A DNA stretch of 64,000 bases from Bacillota bacterium (GCA_023423335.1 JAFAFU010000073.1:1-64000), one strand, 5' to 3'; counted from the first letter of the stretch, positions 55,273 through 63,530 are shown. The notes: a model not told the origin generated them from the sequence alone. Numbers and translations: made by a program.

Positions 55273-56805
55273 ATGGAGAAATTTAAGAAGCTGGCGATTG
55301 CACTCTGCATATCACTGACGGCATGTATCGTTGCCCAATCAGTTAATGCGCCGGGTTTAACTGCTGCCCAAGCGGCAACATCAAACCCTACCTTAAAATC
55401 CAGCAAGTTATATGTAAGAATAGGAGCAAAAATAAAAATTGAACTGAACAATAAGAATTCCAAAGCGACCTACACCTATAAAAGCAGCGATACAAAAATT
55501 GCAACTGTAGCTAAGGATGGTACCGTTTCCGGTAAGAAAGCAGGTAACGTTACCATTACAGTTACCCAGACCCTGAACAAGAAGAAGACAGAAATCGGTA
55601 AGGCAGCCGTTACCGTTCAGCCTAAGCTGGATTACGATAAAATGATTGCGAATTCCTTAATTACAACGGGTAACAACTACCGTATGATGAAAGCAATCGA
55701 GAAAGCACAGAATGGTGAAGACGTAACCGTGGCCTTCATTGGCGGTTCCATTACGGAAGGCGCTAATGCCACAACCGTTCAAAAAAGCTGGTCCTATCTG
55801 GCCTATGACTCCTTTAAGAAAGCTTTCGGTAAGGGAGATGGCTCCAATGTTCATTATGTGAATGCCGGTATGTCAGGAACGCCGTCCCTCCTCGGCATGG
55901 TAAGGTATGAAAGAGATGTCGCTGCCCGTGCCGAAAGCGTTCCGGATATCGTATTTATCGAATTTGCAGTAAATGACGGTGATGACACGACGAACGGGGA
56001 TGCGTTTGAGAGTCTCGTACGGAATGTATTGAATTCGGAGAACCAACCGGCAGTAGTATTGATATTCAGCGTATTCCAAAGCAACCGGTGGAATCTTCAG
56101 GATAGATTGCAACCGGTCGGAGAGCACTACAATCTTCCGATGATCAGCATCAAGAACGCCATTGTTCCCGAGCTGAATAAAACGGCTTTGGTAGACAGTG
56201 AATTCTGGGCCGGTGACGGATGGCACCCGATTGATTACGGTCACCAGCTTATGGGGGACTGTGTGACTTATTATTTTGATACGGTAAGTAAGGAAACCAG
56301 GGCAGAAGAAGACATAACCATTCCGGAGGAGGCTAAGATCGGCAAATCCTTTGAGGGAATCCGGATGATTGATTCCAAGAACATCCCGAAGGGTGTCACC
56401 GTGAAAGCAGGCGGCTTCTCCGGCACGGATCTGGCACTGGGAACCTTTAAATATGATTATACCTTGAAGACCTTCCCGAATAACTGGATGCATACGGCAA
56501 CCTCCGGTAATACGGCCTTTAAGATGACCCTGGACTGCAAAAACCTTGTTATGGTATTTAAAAAGAGCGGTGATTCGGTTAACTTCGGATATGCCGAGGT
56601 ATATGTCGACGGTAAATTAGTGAAGACGTTTGCGGGAAATGGCGGATGGAACAATCCCCGGACAGAAGTTATCATTAATGAGAAAGAAACTGCAAAGCAT
56701 ACAATTGAGATAAAGATGGTTCCGAGTAAAAAAGATAAGAATGGAAAATCGGATAATAATCAGAAAAAATTCTTCTCCATTCTGGCATTTGGATATACAG
56801 ATTAA
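55273..56805 (+). CDS. Secreted SGNH-family esterase with Ig-like domain
   Basis: A 510-residue exported protein. The signal peptide (about residues 1-36, ending AAQA-AT) is followed by a bacterial Ig-like group 2 domain (residues 40-115, with KATYTYKSSDTKIATV and GTVSGKKAGNVTITV). An SGNH hydrolase domain comes next, with catalytic Ser in FIGGSITEGAN, the Gly block NAGMSGTPS, the Asn block EFAVND and the Asp-His pair in GDGWHP. A C-terminal beta-rich domain of about 140 residues may bind carbohydrate. Members deacetylate xylan or other glycans. The divergent GH43 neighbour supports a plant-polysaccharide role. Confidence 0.85.
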   Translation: MEKFKKLAIALCISLTACIVAQSVNAPGLTAAQAATSNPTLKSSKLYVRIGAKIKIELNNKNSKATYTYKSSDTKIATVAKDGTVSGKKAGNVTITVTQTLNKKKTEIGKAAVTVQPKLDYDKMIANSLITTGNNYRMMKAIEKAQNGEDVTVAFIGGSITEGANATTVQKSWSYLAYDSFKKAFGKGDGSNVHYVNAGMSGTPSLLGMVRYERDVAARAESVPDIVFIEFAVNDGDDTTNGDAFESLVRNVLNSENQPAVVLIFSVFQSNRWNLQDRLQPVGEHYNLPMISIKNAIVPELNKTALVDSEFWAGDGWHPIDYGHQLMGDCVTYYFDTVSKETRAEEDITIPEEAKIGKSFEGIRMIDSKNIPKGVTVKAGGFSGTDLALGTFKYDYTLKTFPNNWMHTATSGNTAFKMTLDCKNLVMVFKKSGDSVNFGYAEVYVDGKLVKTFAGNGGWNNPRTEVIINEKETAKHTIEIKMVPSKKDKNGKSDNNQKKFFSILAFGYTD

Positions 56806-56841
56806 TTCGTTTTATTTCGCTTTCAATCTTCCTTTTTGCGG

Positions 56842-56882
56842 CAGCCCTTAATCGAGTAAAATCGTTTAAGGGCTGTCTTTTT
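56842..56882 (+). terminator. Terminator after the SGNH esterase
   Basis: CAGCCCTTAA (56842-56851) and TTAAGGGCTG (56866-56875) are perfect ten-base arms, followed by TCTTTTTG. Confidence 0.85.
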
Positions 56883-56922
56883 GTCCTGATCATCATGCCG
56901 GAAGATAAATATGGAAGATAAC

Positions 56923-56951
56923 TTGTTGCTTTCCCAAATAAGTGTTATAAT
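56923..56951 (+). promoter_or_regulatory. Promoter of the DUF402 gene
   Basis: TTGTTG (56923-56928) and a perfect TATAAT (56946-56951) are 17 bases apart. The position rules out a translation start upstream of about 56958 on this transcript. Confidence 0.6.
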
Positions 56952-56970
56952 TTGTTATATTTTATATTTT

Positions 56971-57546
56971 ATGGTTGAAAAGGGGGTAATTTTTACGAAT
57001 TTATGTAAGAAATATCTGTCAAGATCAAACTGGCCCCGTGTCACAGAGAAGGAATTTGTATACAAAACGGTGGATCATGGAGAGTTTCAGGGAAGTATCG
57101 GGCTGATACATATCAAATATGTGAAGGAACCTTCGGTCAAGGTCTATGGAAATACCCCTATTAAGTTCGTTGACTCAGGATATTACTGGCTGCAGTTTGC
57201 GCCGAGGAAGGAGCATTATTGGCTGACGGCTGCTTTCAATGAAAAGGAGGAAATCGTTCAGTACTATATTGATATCACCTATGAGAACCATCTTGAGGAT
57301 CAAGGGGAAGCGTTTTTCTATGATTTGTTTCTGGATATTGTGTTGCTTCCGGACAACCAATTATTTCTCCTGGATGAGGATGAGCTGTTGGAAGCACTGA
57401 ATAACCATGTCATAAGCCAGGCCGATTACGATATGGCATATGCCGCTGCGAAGGATATCATGGAGAAGCTGAAAGGGCGGGCGGATGAGCTGAAGGAGTT
57501 TTGTTATCCTTATTTTGAAGAATTAAAGCAACGTTTCAATAGATAA
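56971..57546 (+). CDS. DUF402 domain protein
   Basis: About 191 residues. The core resembles the DUF402 fold of nucleoside di/triphosphatases (Ntdp/YgaC) in YWLTAAFNEKEEIVQYYIDITYENH, followed by the acidic block LLPDNQLFLLDEDELLEAL, where metal-binding Asp and Glu residues lie. Hydrolysis of nucleotide phosphates is possible but not shown for this branch. The start is a problem. ATG 56971 lies 13 bases after the likely transcript start with no ribosome site, while the strong AGGGGGT (56981-56987) faces an ACG codon at 56995. An in-frame ATG at 56911 lies before the promoter. The end is certain. Confidence 0.75.
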   Translation: MVEKGVIFTNLCKKYLSRSNWPRVTEKEFVYKTVDHGEFQGSIGLIHIKYVKEPSVKVYGNTPIKFVDSGYYWLQFAPRKEHYWLTAAFNEKEEIVQYYIDITYENHLEDQGEAFFYDLFLDIVLLPDNQLFLLDEDELLEALNNHVISQADYDMAYAAAKDIMEKLKGRADELKEFCYPYFEELKQRFNR

Positions 57547-57667
57547 TATTTATCCGTAAATTACATAATTAAAATTAAGATTGCCCCGAATGGATTACAT
57601 TTACGATGAGATAAGATAAATATGGTAGATTCTCCGTGAAATAGATATTTGAAGATTGGGTATGCTA

Positions 57668-57685
57668 TTACTATCGATATAGTAA
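57668..57685. promoter_or_regulatory. Dyad before the lipoprotein gene
   Basis: TTACTAT (57668-57674) and ATAGTAA (57679-57685) are perfect arms around CGAT, ending just before the ribosome site CGGAGG of the gene at 57699. It may be an operator or an inhibitory hairpin. Confidence 0.45.
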
Positions 57686-57698
57686 CGGAGGAAGCCAT

Positions 57699-58625
57699 AT
57701 GAAAATAAAACGAAGTATATTGTTTATTATATTTATTCTGGCCTTATGCTTGCAGGCCTGCGGGCCGAAGGAGAAAGAGGAGAACCGCGACGGCGGCAAA
57801 ACAGAAGATACAGAGGATAAATCCGGGGATAAAGATAATACGGAAACACCGGATAAAGAGCAGGATCAGCAGGAGGAGCCTCCTGCAGCACAGATTACCA
57901 TTAATGAACAGGTTCTTTATGAAAAGGATGACATCAGGATTACAGCCACTGCTTTTTCTGAGGATGAATTCCTTGGACCGGAAATTAAGCTCTTGATTGA
58001 AAACAATTCAACAATAGATGCAACAGTACAAGCCAGAGAAGTCTCGGTGAACGGACTGATGATTGATCCTACCATGTCCAGCGATGTGGCGGCAGGCAAG
58101 AAAGCGAATGATTCCTTAGCCTTTTTTACCGAGGATCTGGAGCAAAATGCGATTGATAAGATTGCTGTGGTGGAGCTGCGGTTCTCTATCTTTAATACGG
58201 ATACCTTTGAAGAGATAGCAGAGACGGATACCATAACAATTCTTACTTCTGTTTCGGATTCCTTTGTACAGACCTATGACGACAGCGGTGATGTGATTTA
58301 TGAAAAAGATAAAATAAGAATCATTGAGAAAGGAATTTTGACAAACGAATTATTCGGACCGGAGCTTAGAATATATATTGAAAATAATTCCGAGAAAAAC
58401 ATTACGGTACAGGCTCAGAAGGTATCGGTAAACGGTTTTATGGTGGAACCCATATTCTCCAGCGAGGTGTCTCCCGGAAAGAAGAGAAATGACGGTATTA
58501 CCTTTCTTGACCTGGAGGATGATATCGTGGCCATTACCCAGGTGGAATTATCCTTTGTAATATTAGATACGGATTCCTTTGAGAAAATTGATGAGTCGGA
58601 TACGATCGAAATAAAATATGATTAA
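57699..58625 (+). CDS. Lipoprotein with duplicated beta-domain
   Basis: A 308-residue lipoprotein. The signal (ILFIIFILALCLQAC) ends in a lipobox with Cys21. A very acidic, low-complexity linker (residues 24-65) then leads to two homologous domains of about 115 residues. Repeat markers are YEKDDIRITATAFSEDEFLGPE against YEKDKIRIIEKGILTNELFGPE, and VQAREVSVNGLMIDP against VQAQKVSVNGFMVEP. The domain looks like the beta-sandwich (DUF4352-like) of other Firmicutes lipoproteins. The role is unknown. GGAGG precedes ATG 57699, and a terminator follows. Confidence 0.8.
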   Translation: MKIKRSILFIIFILALCLQACGPKEKEENRDGGKTEDTEDKSGDKDNTETPDKEQDQQEEPPAAQITINEQVLYEKDDIRITATAFSEDEFLGPEIKLLIENNSTIDATVQAREVSVNGLMIDPTMSSDVAAGKKANDSLAFFTEDLEQNAIDKIAVVELRFSIFNTDTFEEIAETDTITILTSVSDSFVQTYDDSGDVIYEKDKIRIIEKGILTNELFGPELRIYIENNSEKNITVQAQKVSVNGFMVEPIFSSEVSPGKKRNDGITFLDLEDDIVAITQVELSFVILDTDSFEKIDESDTIEIKYD

Positions 58626-58670
58626 GCCGGCCGGAAATAAGAGAACGGGCTTATAATGATATCAGGGCAC

Positions 58671-58715
58671 AAAAGGGGCTGTTTTAAAATAGCTATTTTA
58701 AAACAGCCCCTTTTT
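58671..58715. terminator. Bidirectional terminator, perfect 44-bp palindrome
   Basis: Bases 58671-58714 form a perfect palindrome centred on AGCT, starting AAAAGGGGCTG and ending CAGCCCCTTTT. T runs follow on both strands. It serves the lipoprotein gene from the left and the sigma-factor operon from the right. Confidence 0.92.
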
Positions 58716-58727
58716 GCACTCCTAACA

Positions 58728-59036
58728 TTAATCAATAATGACAGCCTCAAAATGCGGATGCTCGATGATAAATTCTGCAATTGCCATACCCATCGCAAAG
58801 AAGGAGAGCAGTATGATAAGAGCAATTGCGGTTTTGTCATAAATCAATTGATCCGGCGCCTTCTGTCTGAAATTTGCGAACAGAATCTCAGAGCCTAAGA
58901 AGATGAAGATGACCGGCCACAGCTTATATATGATTTCGTAGGAGAGTTCAGGGAAAAAAATCCTTGCCAAAAACAGCAAGCCGAAAATAATCAATAAAAT
59001 TCCCAAGGTAAATGTTCCGATTCTATGCTGCTTCAT
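58728..59036 (-). CDS. Small membrane protein, LiaF/DUF5668-like
   Basis: A 102-residue protein with about four hydrophobic segments: FTLGILLIIFGLLFLAR, LWPVIFIFLGSEIL and two near the end. The G-x-L-L-I-x-x-G-x-L-F-L and W-P-x-x-x-I-x-L-G pattern is that of LiaI/LiaF-like transmembrane regions, which are linked to envelope stress in Firmicutes. It overlaps the next gene upstream by four bases (ATGA at 59033-59036), so both are translated together. It is the last gene of the sigma/anti-sigma operon. Confidence 0.75.
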   Translation of the reverse strand: MKQHRIGTFTLGILLIIFGLLFLARIFFPELSYEIIYKLWPVIFIFLGSEILFANFRQKAPDQLIYDKTAIALIILLSFFAMGMAIAEFIIEHPHFEAVIID

Positions 59037-59596
59037 AACAATTTTCCTCCTTTATCCTCAATCATATCCAGGCGGTCCTCCATATCGAGCTCCTGTTTCT
59101 TGCCCAGGATGAGCCGGAAGCCGAGGGCGACAATGACAAATCCGATAAACAGCCTCGGAAAGTAATAGCCGATGGAGAATAAGGATTGACGGATGTAGTC
59201 GGGAAGTATATGCATCAGGATATCATACATGTTATTCCAGAGAATTGAGCAGCCGATTACGATTAAAACCAGGGCAAAAACATTGCGGTATTTACTCTGC
59301 AGATGCTTCGCTTTATCTGCCTTCAAGCCGAACAAGGTAAAGTAATCATCCTCCGTGACAGAGAGTATTTCCTCCGGCAGAGATCTCAGATTATGGGTTT
59401 CGAAAAAACTGTAAAACCAGATAATCGGCATCCCGAACAGCAGGGAGTCCATATTCATCCACACGGCAGTCAGGATCAATCCCCAGAATATAACCATAAT
59501 ACTGAGTCCTCTCCTCATAAATCCAATATACATTTCTCCGGCCCCCGGAATCAGGGAGCAGATAAAAGCGATAAAACTACTTTTCTTTCTTTTCAT
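59033..59596 (-). CDS. Multi-pass membrane protein of the sigma operon
   Basis: A 187-residue protein with three to five membrane helices. The start KKSSFIAFICSLIPGAGEMYIGFMRRGLS resembles the TM2-type segment with P-G-x-G-x-x-Y-x-G-x-x-x-R-G. A soluble loop in the middle (residues 75-105) precedes two further helices and a charged tail. The function is unknown. It overlaps the anti-sigma gene upstream by 20 bases and the LiaF-like gene downstream by four, so the three are translated as a unit. It probably acts in the membrane sensor path of the sigma factor. Confidence 0.75.
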   Translation of the reverse strand: MKRKKSSFIAFICSLIPGAGEMYIGFMRRGLSIMVIFWGLILTAVWMNMDSLLFGMPIIWFYSFFETHNLRSLPEEILSVTEDDYFTLFGLKADKAKHLQSKYRNVFALVLIVIGCSILWNNMYDILMHILPDYIRQSLFSIGYYFPRLFIGFVIVALGFRLILGKKQELDMEDRLDMIEDKGGKLL

Positions 59597-60071
59597 TTCG
59601 ATTAACCTCCGTATTCAATATTTGATCAGAAAATTTTGATAAGCTGCTGCTCAGGGAATTCAGGTTATCCCGGATTACAGAAGTAATTGAACTGTCAGTC
59701 TTCGGATGCTCCGGATTTGTATCCGAAGAGGGGGACTGTCTGCCGCTTAAGCTGATTGACAGAAACAGGACAAGGAGCGCTCCCGCCATGGCAGTTCCGA
59801 CCTTTAAGCTGTATAGAAACAGCTGCATCCTCCTTGAGGCCTCACGGGCTTTTCTCTTCATCCGCATCTCCGGTCTGCGGACTGCATTCATCAGGTTTAA
59901 TTTTAAATTCTGTGGAGCGCTGACCAGATCATTCTCCATACTGTCGGCAAACAGCCCGGAGCAGAAATCACAGGAGGAGATATGTGACAGGAAAGCTTCC
60001 GTCTCCTGACCGGTCATCTGACCTGACCGAAACGTGGTTAACTCTTTCTCAGATATATGTTTCAATTCCAT
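59577..60071 (-). CDS. Zinc-finger anti-sigma factor
   Basis: A 164-residue membrane-anchored protein. The N-terminal zf-HC2 domain has H-x3-C-x2-C (HISSCDFC, about residues 30-37), the ZAS zinc motif that binds ECF sigma factors. A basic helix (RMKRKAREASRRMQ) leads to one membrane helix (VGTAMAGALLVLFLSIS, about 95-112) and a short Ser/Asn-rich outer tail of about 50 residues. It would hold the sigma factor at the membrane until a signal arrives. Its start lies two bases after the sigma stop codon, as expected for such a pair. Confidence 0.87.
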   Translation of the reverse strand: MELKHISEKELTTFRSGQMTGQETEAFLSHISSCDFCSGLFADSMENDLVSAPQNLKLNLMNAVRRPEMRMKRKAREASRRMQLFLYSLKVGTAMAGALLVLFLSISLSGRQSPSSDTNPEHPKTDSSITSVIRDNLNSLSSSLSKFSDQILNTEVNRNEKKEK

Positions 60072-60073
60072 TA

Positions 60074-60580
60074 TTATTCTGCCTCCTTCCGGTATTTTTT
60101 CTGCAGCAGGGTTTTTGCACGGTAAATCTGTGTCTGGATCGTCTTTAGTTTTTTGCCGGTCTTATATGCAATCTCAGCCGGCGGCAGCTCGGAATAAAAG
60201 TAATCCAAAGCGATTTCCCGGTAAGGGGATTTCAGCCGGCTGCAGCGCTCATACAGCTGCAGCCGGACTTCATTATCCAGCATATTTTCTTCGGGAGTTT
60301 GTTCCCGGTCCTTTTGAATAATAAAATAGTCTTCTTCCGTGGGGATACTTTTTCGGTCAGACCTTTTTAAATAATCCAGACACTTGTTGGTGGCTATCCG
60401 GCAGAGCCAGGCCTTCTCATGCTGCCGGTCAAAGGTGGATAAATGCTGATAGGCGGACAGAAAGGTGTCCTGGGTGAGGTCTTCCGCATCAAAGTAATCT
60501 CTGACGCTCCTGATACATATCGAGAATATAAGATTCTGATAGGTATCAATCAGGTATTCATAATACTGCTCAGTACTGAT
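60074..60580 (-). CDS. ECF sigma factor with ATC at the start position
   Basis: About 168 residues, read in one open frame. Sigma region 2 is YLIDTYQNLIFSICI, DAEDLTQDTF and HEKAWLCRIATNKCLDYLK. Region 4 is SPYREIALDYFYSELPPAEIAYKTG, ending RAKTLLQKKYRKEAE. All domains are complete. However, no ATG, GTG or TTG occurs in frame before region 2.1. A strong AAGGGAGG (60593-60600) faces ATC at 60578-60580, eight bases away, where ISTEQYYEYL would be MSTEQYYEYL in a normal gene. The first ATG is at residue 100. Start-codon mutation, sequencing error or real non-standard initiation are the options. Confidence 0.82.
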   Translation of the reverse strand: MSTEQYYEYLIDTYQNLIFSICIRSVRDYFDAEDLTQDTFLSAYQHLSTFDRQHEKAWLCRIATNKCLDYLKRSDRKSIPTEEDYFIIQKDREQTPEENMLDNEVRLQLYERCSRLKSPYREIALDYFYSELPPAEIAYKTGKKLKTIQTQIYRAKTLLQKKYRKEAE

Positions 60581-60806
60581 TTTATCCGCCTCCCTTCACC
60601 TTTCATCATTAATAACGAAGCAGCAGCTTTTTAATCTTCAAAAATATTTATCTTTATCATATTAAATATCATCTTAAATGATTATAGCAGATTTTAATAA
60701 TGATTTCGATGTATGGATTGATGGATTTAAGGTAGTCCAAAGGAAGGATATGGTGTATAATATTAGATGGCATTTGATACAGATATAAATACTTAGGAGG
60801 CTGTTC

Positions 60807-61583
60807 ATGGAAGAAATATTCGGCGAGGAACGATTATCCCTGATAAATTTCTGTGAAGGAAGGGAAGATGAGGTTATCCTGTTTGCTGCCGTAGAAGGAA
60901 AAATGGGAAGAGTCTGGGTTGATAACAGGGAACGGGTGCGCTGCGCACTTGTGATCACCGGAGATTTCTGCTATCTGCTGGGCGATTATTGCCCTGATAC
61001 GCAGAAGGATATTGTACAGATAATATCGGAATTATGCCATGGGAAGATTATTCACGGAGAGGAGGCATGGGAGCCCATTATTACAAGTCTGGAGAAGAAG
61101 TTTCCAGACAGCTTCCGCAGCTACAGCCGTTACGCAATGCAGGGAAGGATGGAGTGGTTTGATCCCGGACAGCTGCAGGAGTATATAGAAGGCCTGGAGC
61201 CGGAATTTCAGCTTGCCAGGATTGACGAAAGCATATACCGGCTGACCGCCGAACAGGCATGGACTCAGGATTTCTGCAGAAATTTCAATTCCTCACAGGA
61301 TTTTGCAGAGCATGGGAAAGGATATGTCATACTGCATAAGGGAGAAATCTTATCCGGTGCGTCTTCCTATTGCTATTGTGACTGCAAGATTGAGATTAAT
61401 ATAGAGACAAAGGAAGAATACCGGAGGCGGGGACTGGCCCTGGCATGTGCGGCGAAATTAATCCTGGAATGCCTGGAACAGCAGATTTTCCCCCGATGGG
61501 ATGCGGCGAATATGGCCTCCGTTGCTCTGGCAGAGAAGCTGGGATATCGCTTTGACAGGGAGTATGGGGTTTATAGCATATAG
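60807..61583 (+). CDS. GNAT acetyltransferase (PF12746-like)
   Basis: A 258-residue protein of the clostridial GNAT_acetyltran type. Residues 1 to about 150 are a specific N-terminal part (GRVWVDNRERVRCALVITGDFCYLLGD). The C-terminal GNAT core has GYVILHKGEILSGASSYCYCDCKIEI and IETKEEYRRRGLALACAAKLI, with the acetyl-CoA loop R-R-R-G-L-A. The end VALAEKLGYRFDREYGVY is also typical. The substrate is unknown. AGGAGG lies before ATG 60807. The M42 peptidase start is 40 bases after its stop, so they may be co-transcribed. Confidence 0.83.
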   Translation: MEEIFGEERLSLINFCEGREDEVILFAAVEGKMGRVWVDNRERVRCALVITGDFCYLLGDYCPDTQKDIVQIISELCHGKIIHGEEAWEPIITSLEKKFPDSFRSYSRYAMQGRMEWFDPGQLQEYIEGLEPEFQLARIDESIYRLTAEQAWTQDFCRNFNSSQDFAEHGKGYVILHKGEILSGASSYCYCDCKIEINIETKEEYRRRGLALACAAKLILECLEQQIFPRWDAANMASVALAEKLGYRFDREYGVYSI

Positions 61584-61623
61584 CTTTACCGAGAAATCAA
61601 GAACAGAAAGGGGTATACTTCCT

Positions 61624-62646
61624 ATGGAGACAATGGATTATATCATCAGAACAATAGAAAAGCTTGTAAACATACCAAGTCCCTCGGGATTTACCGGGGA
61701 AGTAATGGATTACGTCAGGAAGGAAGCGGAAAGCTTCGGTTATTCCTGCCGCTTAAGCCATAAGGGGGGACTGGTGATTACCGTGAAGGGACAGGGGGAG
61801 GAGACCCATGGACTGTCCGCCCATGTGGATACCCTGGGAGCCATGGTGCGTTCCATAGATAAGGAAGGCACGCTCAAATTCACTCTGGTAGGGGGCTACA
61901 CAATGCACAGCATTGAGGGCAGCTATTGCAGGATTCACACCAGGGAGGGCAGGTTCTATACCGGAACGGTATTGATAAAGAGTCCGTCCGTTCATTCCTA
62001 TGACGATGCCAGAACCATCGAGCGTACGGACCGGAATATGCTGATCCGGATTGATGAGATCGTAGAAAGCCGGGAGGATGTACTGAAGCTGGGGATCAAC
62101 AGCGGGGATTATGTCAGCTTTGATGCAAAGTTCCAATATACGGAGCAGGGCTTTATCAAATCCAGGCATCTGGATGATAAGGCATCGGTAGCTGTGCTGC
62201 TCGGATTGTTGAAGGAAATGTCAAAGGGGGGCCTGGTACCGAGGCAGAACCTGAAGCTGCTGATCAGTAATTATGAGGAAGTGGGATTTGGCGCCAGTTG
62301 GGTTCCGGAGGATATCACGGAGCTTCTGGCCGTAGATATGGGCGTTATCGGAGATGACTTAAACGGTTCTGAATTTAAGGTATCCATCTGTGCGAAGGAT
62401 TCCACCGGTCCCTATGATTATGAAGTAACAAACCGTCTGATTTCATTGGCGAAGGAGAACGGAATCGATTATGTGGTAGATATCTTTCCGCATTACGGAT
62501 CCGATGTTTCCTCGGCACTGCGCGGCGGAAATGATATCCGCGGCGCTCTGATCGGACCGGGGGTCCATGCTTCCCATGGAATGGAGAGGACCCATAGAAA
62601 GGGCTTGGAAAACACCTTAAAGCTATTAAGGGCTTATGTACGATAA
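61624..62646 (+). CDS. M42 family metallo-aminopeptidase
   Basis: A 340-residue cytosolic peptidase of family M42 (FrvX/glutamyl aminopeptidase/CelM-like), which works as a dodecamer on peptide N-termini. Zinc ligands and the catalytic residues are seen in SAHVDTLG (His), RHLDDKASVAV (Asp), YEEVGFGAS (catalytic Glu and a ligand Glu), DMGVIGDD (Asp) and HASHGMERTH (His). IPSPSGFTGEVMDYV at the N-terminus is family-typical. ATG 61624 was chosen for AAAGGGG upstream and the family start; a longer frame from 61501 overlaps the GNAT gene. A terminator follows. Confidence 0.9.
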   Translation: METMDYIIRTIEKLVNIPSPSGFTGEVMDYVRKEAESFGYSCRLSHKGGLVITVKGQGEETHGLSAHVDTLGAMVRSIDKEGTLKFTLVGGYTMHSIEGSYCRIHTREGRFYTGTVLIKSPSVHSYDDARTIERTDRNMLIRIDEIVESREDVLKLGINSGDYVSFDAKFQYTEQGFIKSRHLDDKASVAVLLGLLKEMSKGGLVPRQNLKLLISNYEEVGFGASWVPEDITELLAVDMGVIGDDLNGSEFKVSICAKDSTGPYDYEVTNRLISLAKENGIDYVVDIFPHYGSDVSSALRGGNDIRGALIGPGVHASHGMERTHRKGLENTLKLLRAYVR

Positions 62647-62734
62647 GCCCCGACTTACGTATTATAAGCCTGTATGACCGGCTATGGCCATGCATATCGG
62701 CAGATGGTTAGAAGTATTGTAATTTCAGTTGCGG

Positions 62735-62781
62735 AAAAAAGCAGAAGACAGGGAAATGTACCGGTGTCTTCTGCTTTAATT
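62735..62781. terminator. Bidirectional terminator
   Basis: AAAGCAGAAGACA (62738-62750) and TGTCTTCTGCTTT (62765-62777) are perfect 13-base arms. The A6 run before the left arm gives a strong T run on the minus strand for the TetR gene; TTTAATTTTA follows on the plus strand for the M42 gene. Confidence 0.88.
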
Positions 62782-63378
62782 TTATTTGCCTGGTGCAATA
62801 CCTTTAATCAGCAATTCTGTAAATTGGGCGGTATAAGGGAGGATCTTCTGATAGATGTGCGGGTTGGAGATACCTTCAACAAGAGCCTGGAAATAAAGCA
62901 TAAGAAATTCATCTGAATATTTCAAGTCAACCTTGCCCTCTTTGCGCCCACGATGGAATATATCCAGCATGATATTATAGCTTTCCTTGATGTATCGCTG
63001 TATAATCAAAGATAAGCCGTCATCCCCTTTCCTGGTATAAAAATCCATCAAATCCAAATAAAACCGTTTGTTTAGCTTGTCCAAATAATAGATTTTGTTC
63101 TGGGTCATGGCAATCAGGGTTTCTTCGAAGGATTTATTTTCGTTTATAATTTCTCGGGCTGTTTCTCCGATTTTATCTAAAAAATACTTAAAAACCTCAT
63201 AAATAAGATTATCTTTATTTCCAAAATATTTAAAAATCGATGTTTTACCAACGTTAGAATTTTTTGAAATCTCATCTATGGTTAAATTTTCGATGCCTGC
63301 ATCTTGATTCATCAAATTAAAAGCTGCTTCCAATATTTGATTTTTCTTCTCCAATGTCCGCTTTTCATAGCCATTCAT
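62782..63378 (-). CDS. TetR-family transcriptional regulator
   Basis: A 198-residue regulator. The N-terminal helix-turn-helix spans IENLTIDEISKNSNVGKTSIFKYFGNKDNLIYEVF, with recognition helix NVGKTSIFKYF (about residues 43-53). The C-terminal ligand domain is helical and not conserved. It is divergent from an ABC transporter ATPase gene, a common TetR/exporter arrangement, and promoters for both directions with dyads lie between them. AT-rich compared with the M42 gene. It likely represses the ABC operon. Confidence 0.9.
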   Translation of the reverse strand: MNGYEKRTLEKKNQILEAAFNLMNQDAGIENLTIDEISKNSNVGKTSIFKYFGNKDNLIYEVFKYFLDKIGETAREIINENKSFEETLIAMTQNKIYYLDKLNKRFYLDLMDFYTRKGDDGLSLIIQRYIKESYNIMLDIFHRGRKEGKVDLKYSDEFLMLYFQALVEGISNPHIYQKILPYTAQFTELLIKGIAPGK

Positions 63379-63455
63379 TTTATAATTCCTGCTTTCTATC
63401 TGCTATCACGAAAAAATGTTGATAGAATATTTAGCTCATATTTCTTTTTTCTTAT

Positions 63456-63484
63456 ATTATATATTAATAGTTCCGAATTATCAA
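63456..63484 (-). promoter_or_regulatory. tetR promoter
   Basis: On the minus strand TTGATA (63479-63484) and TATAAT (63456-63461) are 17 bases apart, 78 bases before the tetR start. Confidence 0.7.
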
Positions 63485-63530
63485 ATACATAATGGATATA
63501 ATGGTTTTCAAATTTCTAATCTGTTTTTAA

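Noticed and set aside
60074..60283. 69-residue sigma region 4 protein as a gene of its own or a pseudogene fragment
   Set aside because: Reading further upstream in the same frame recovers all of sigma region 2 with no stop or frameshift, so it is a full gene with an abnormal start codon.
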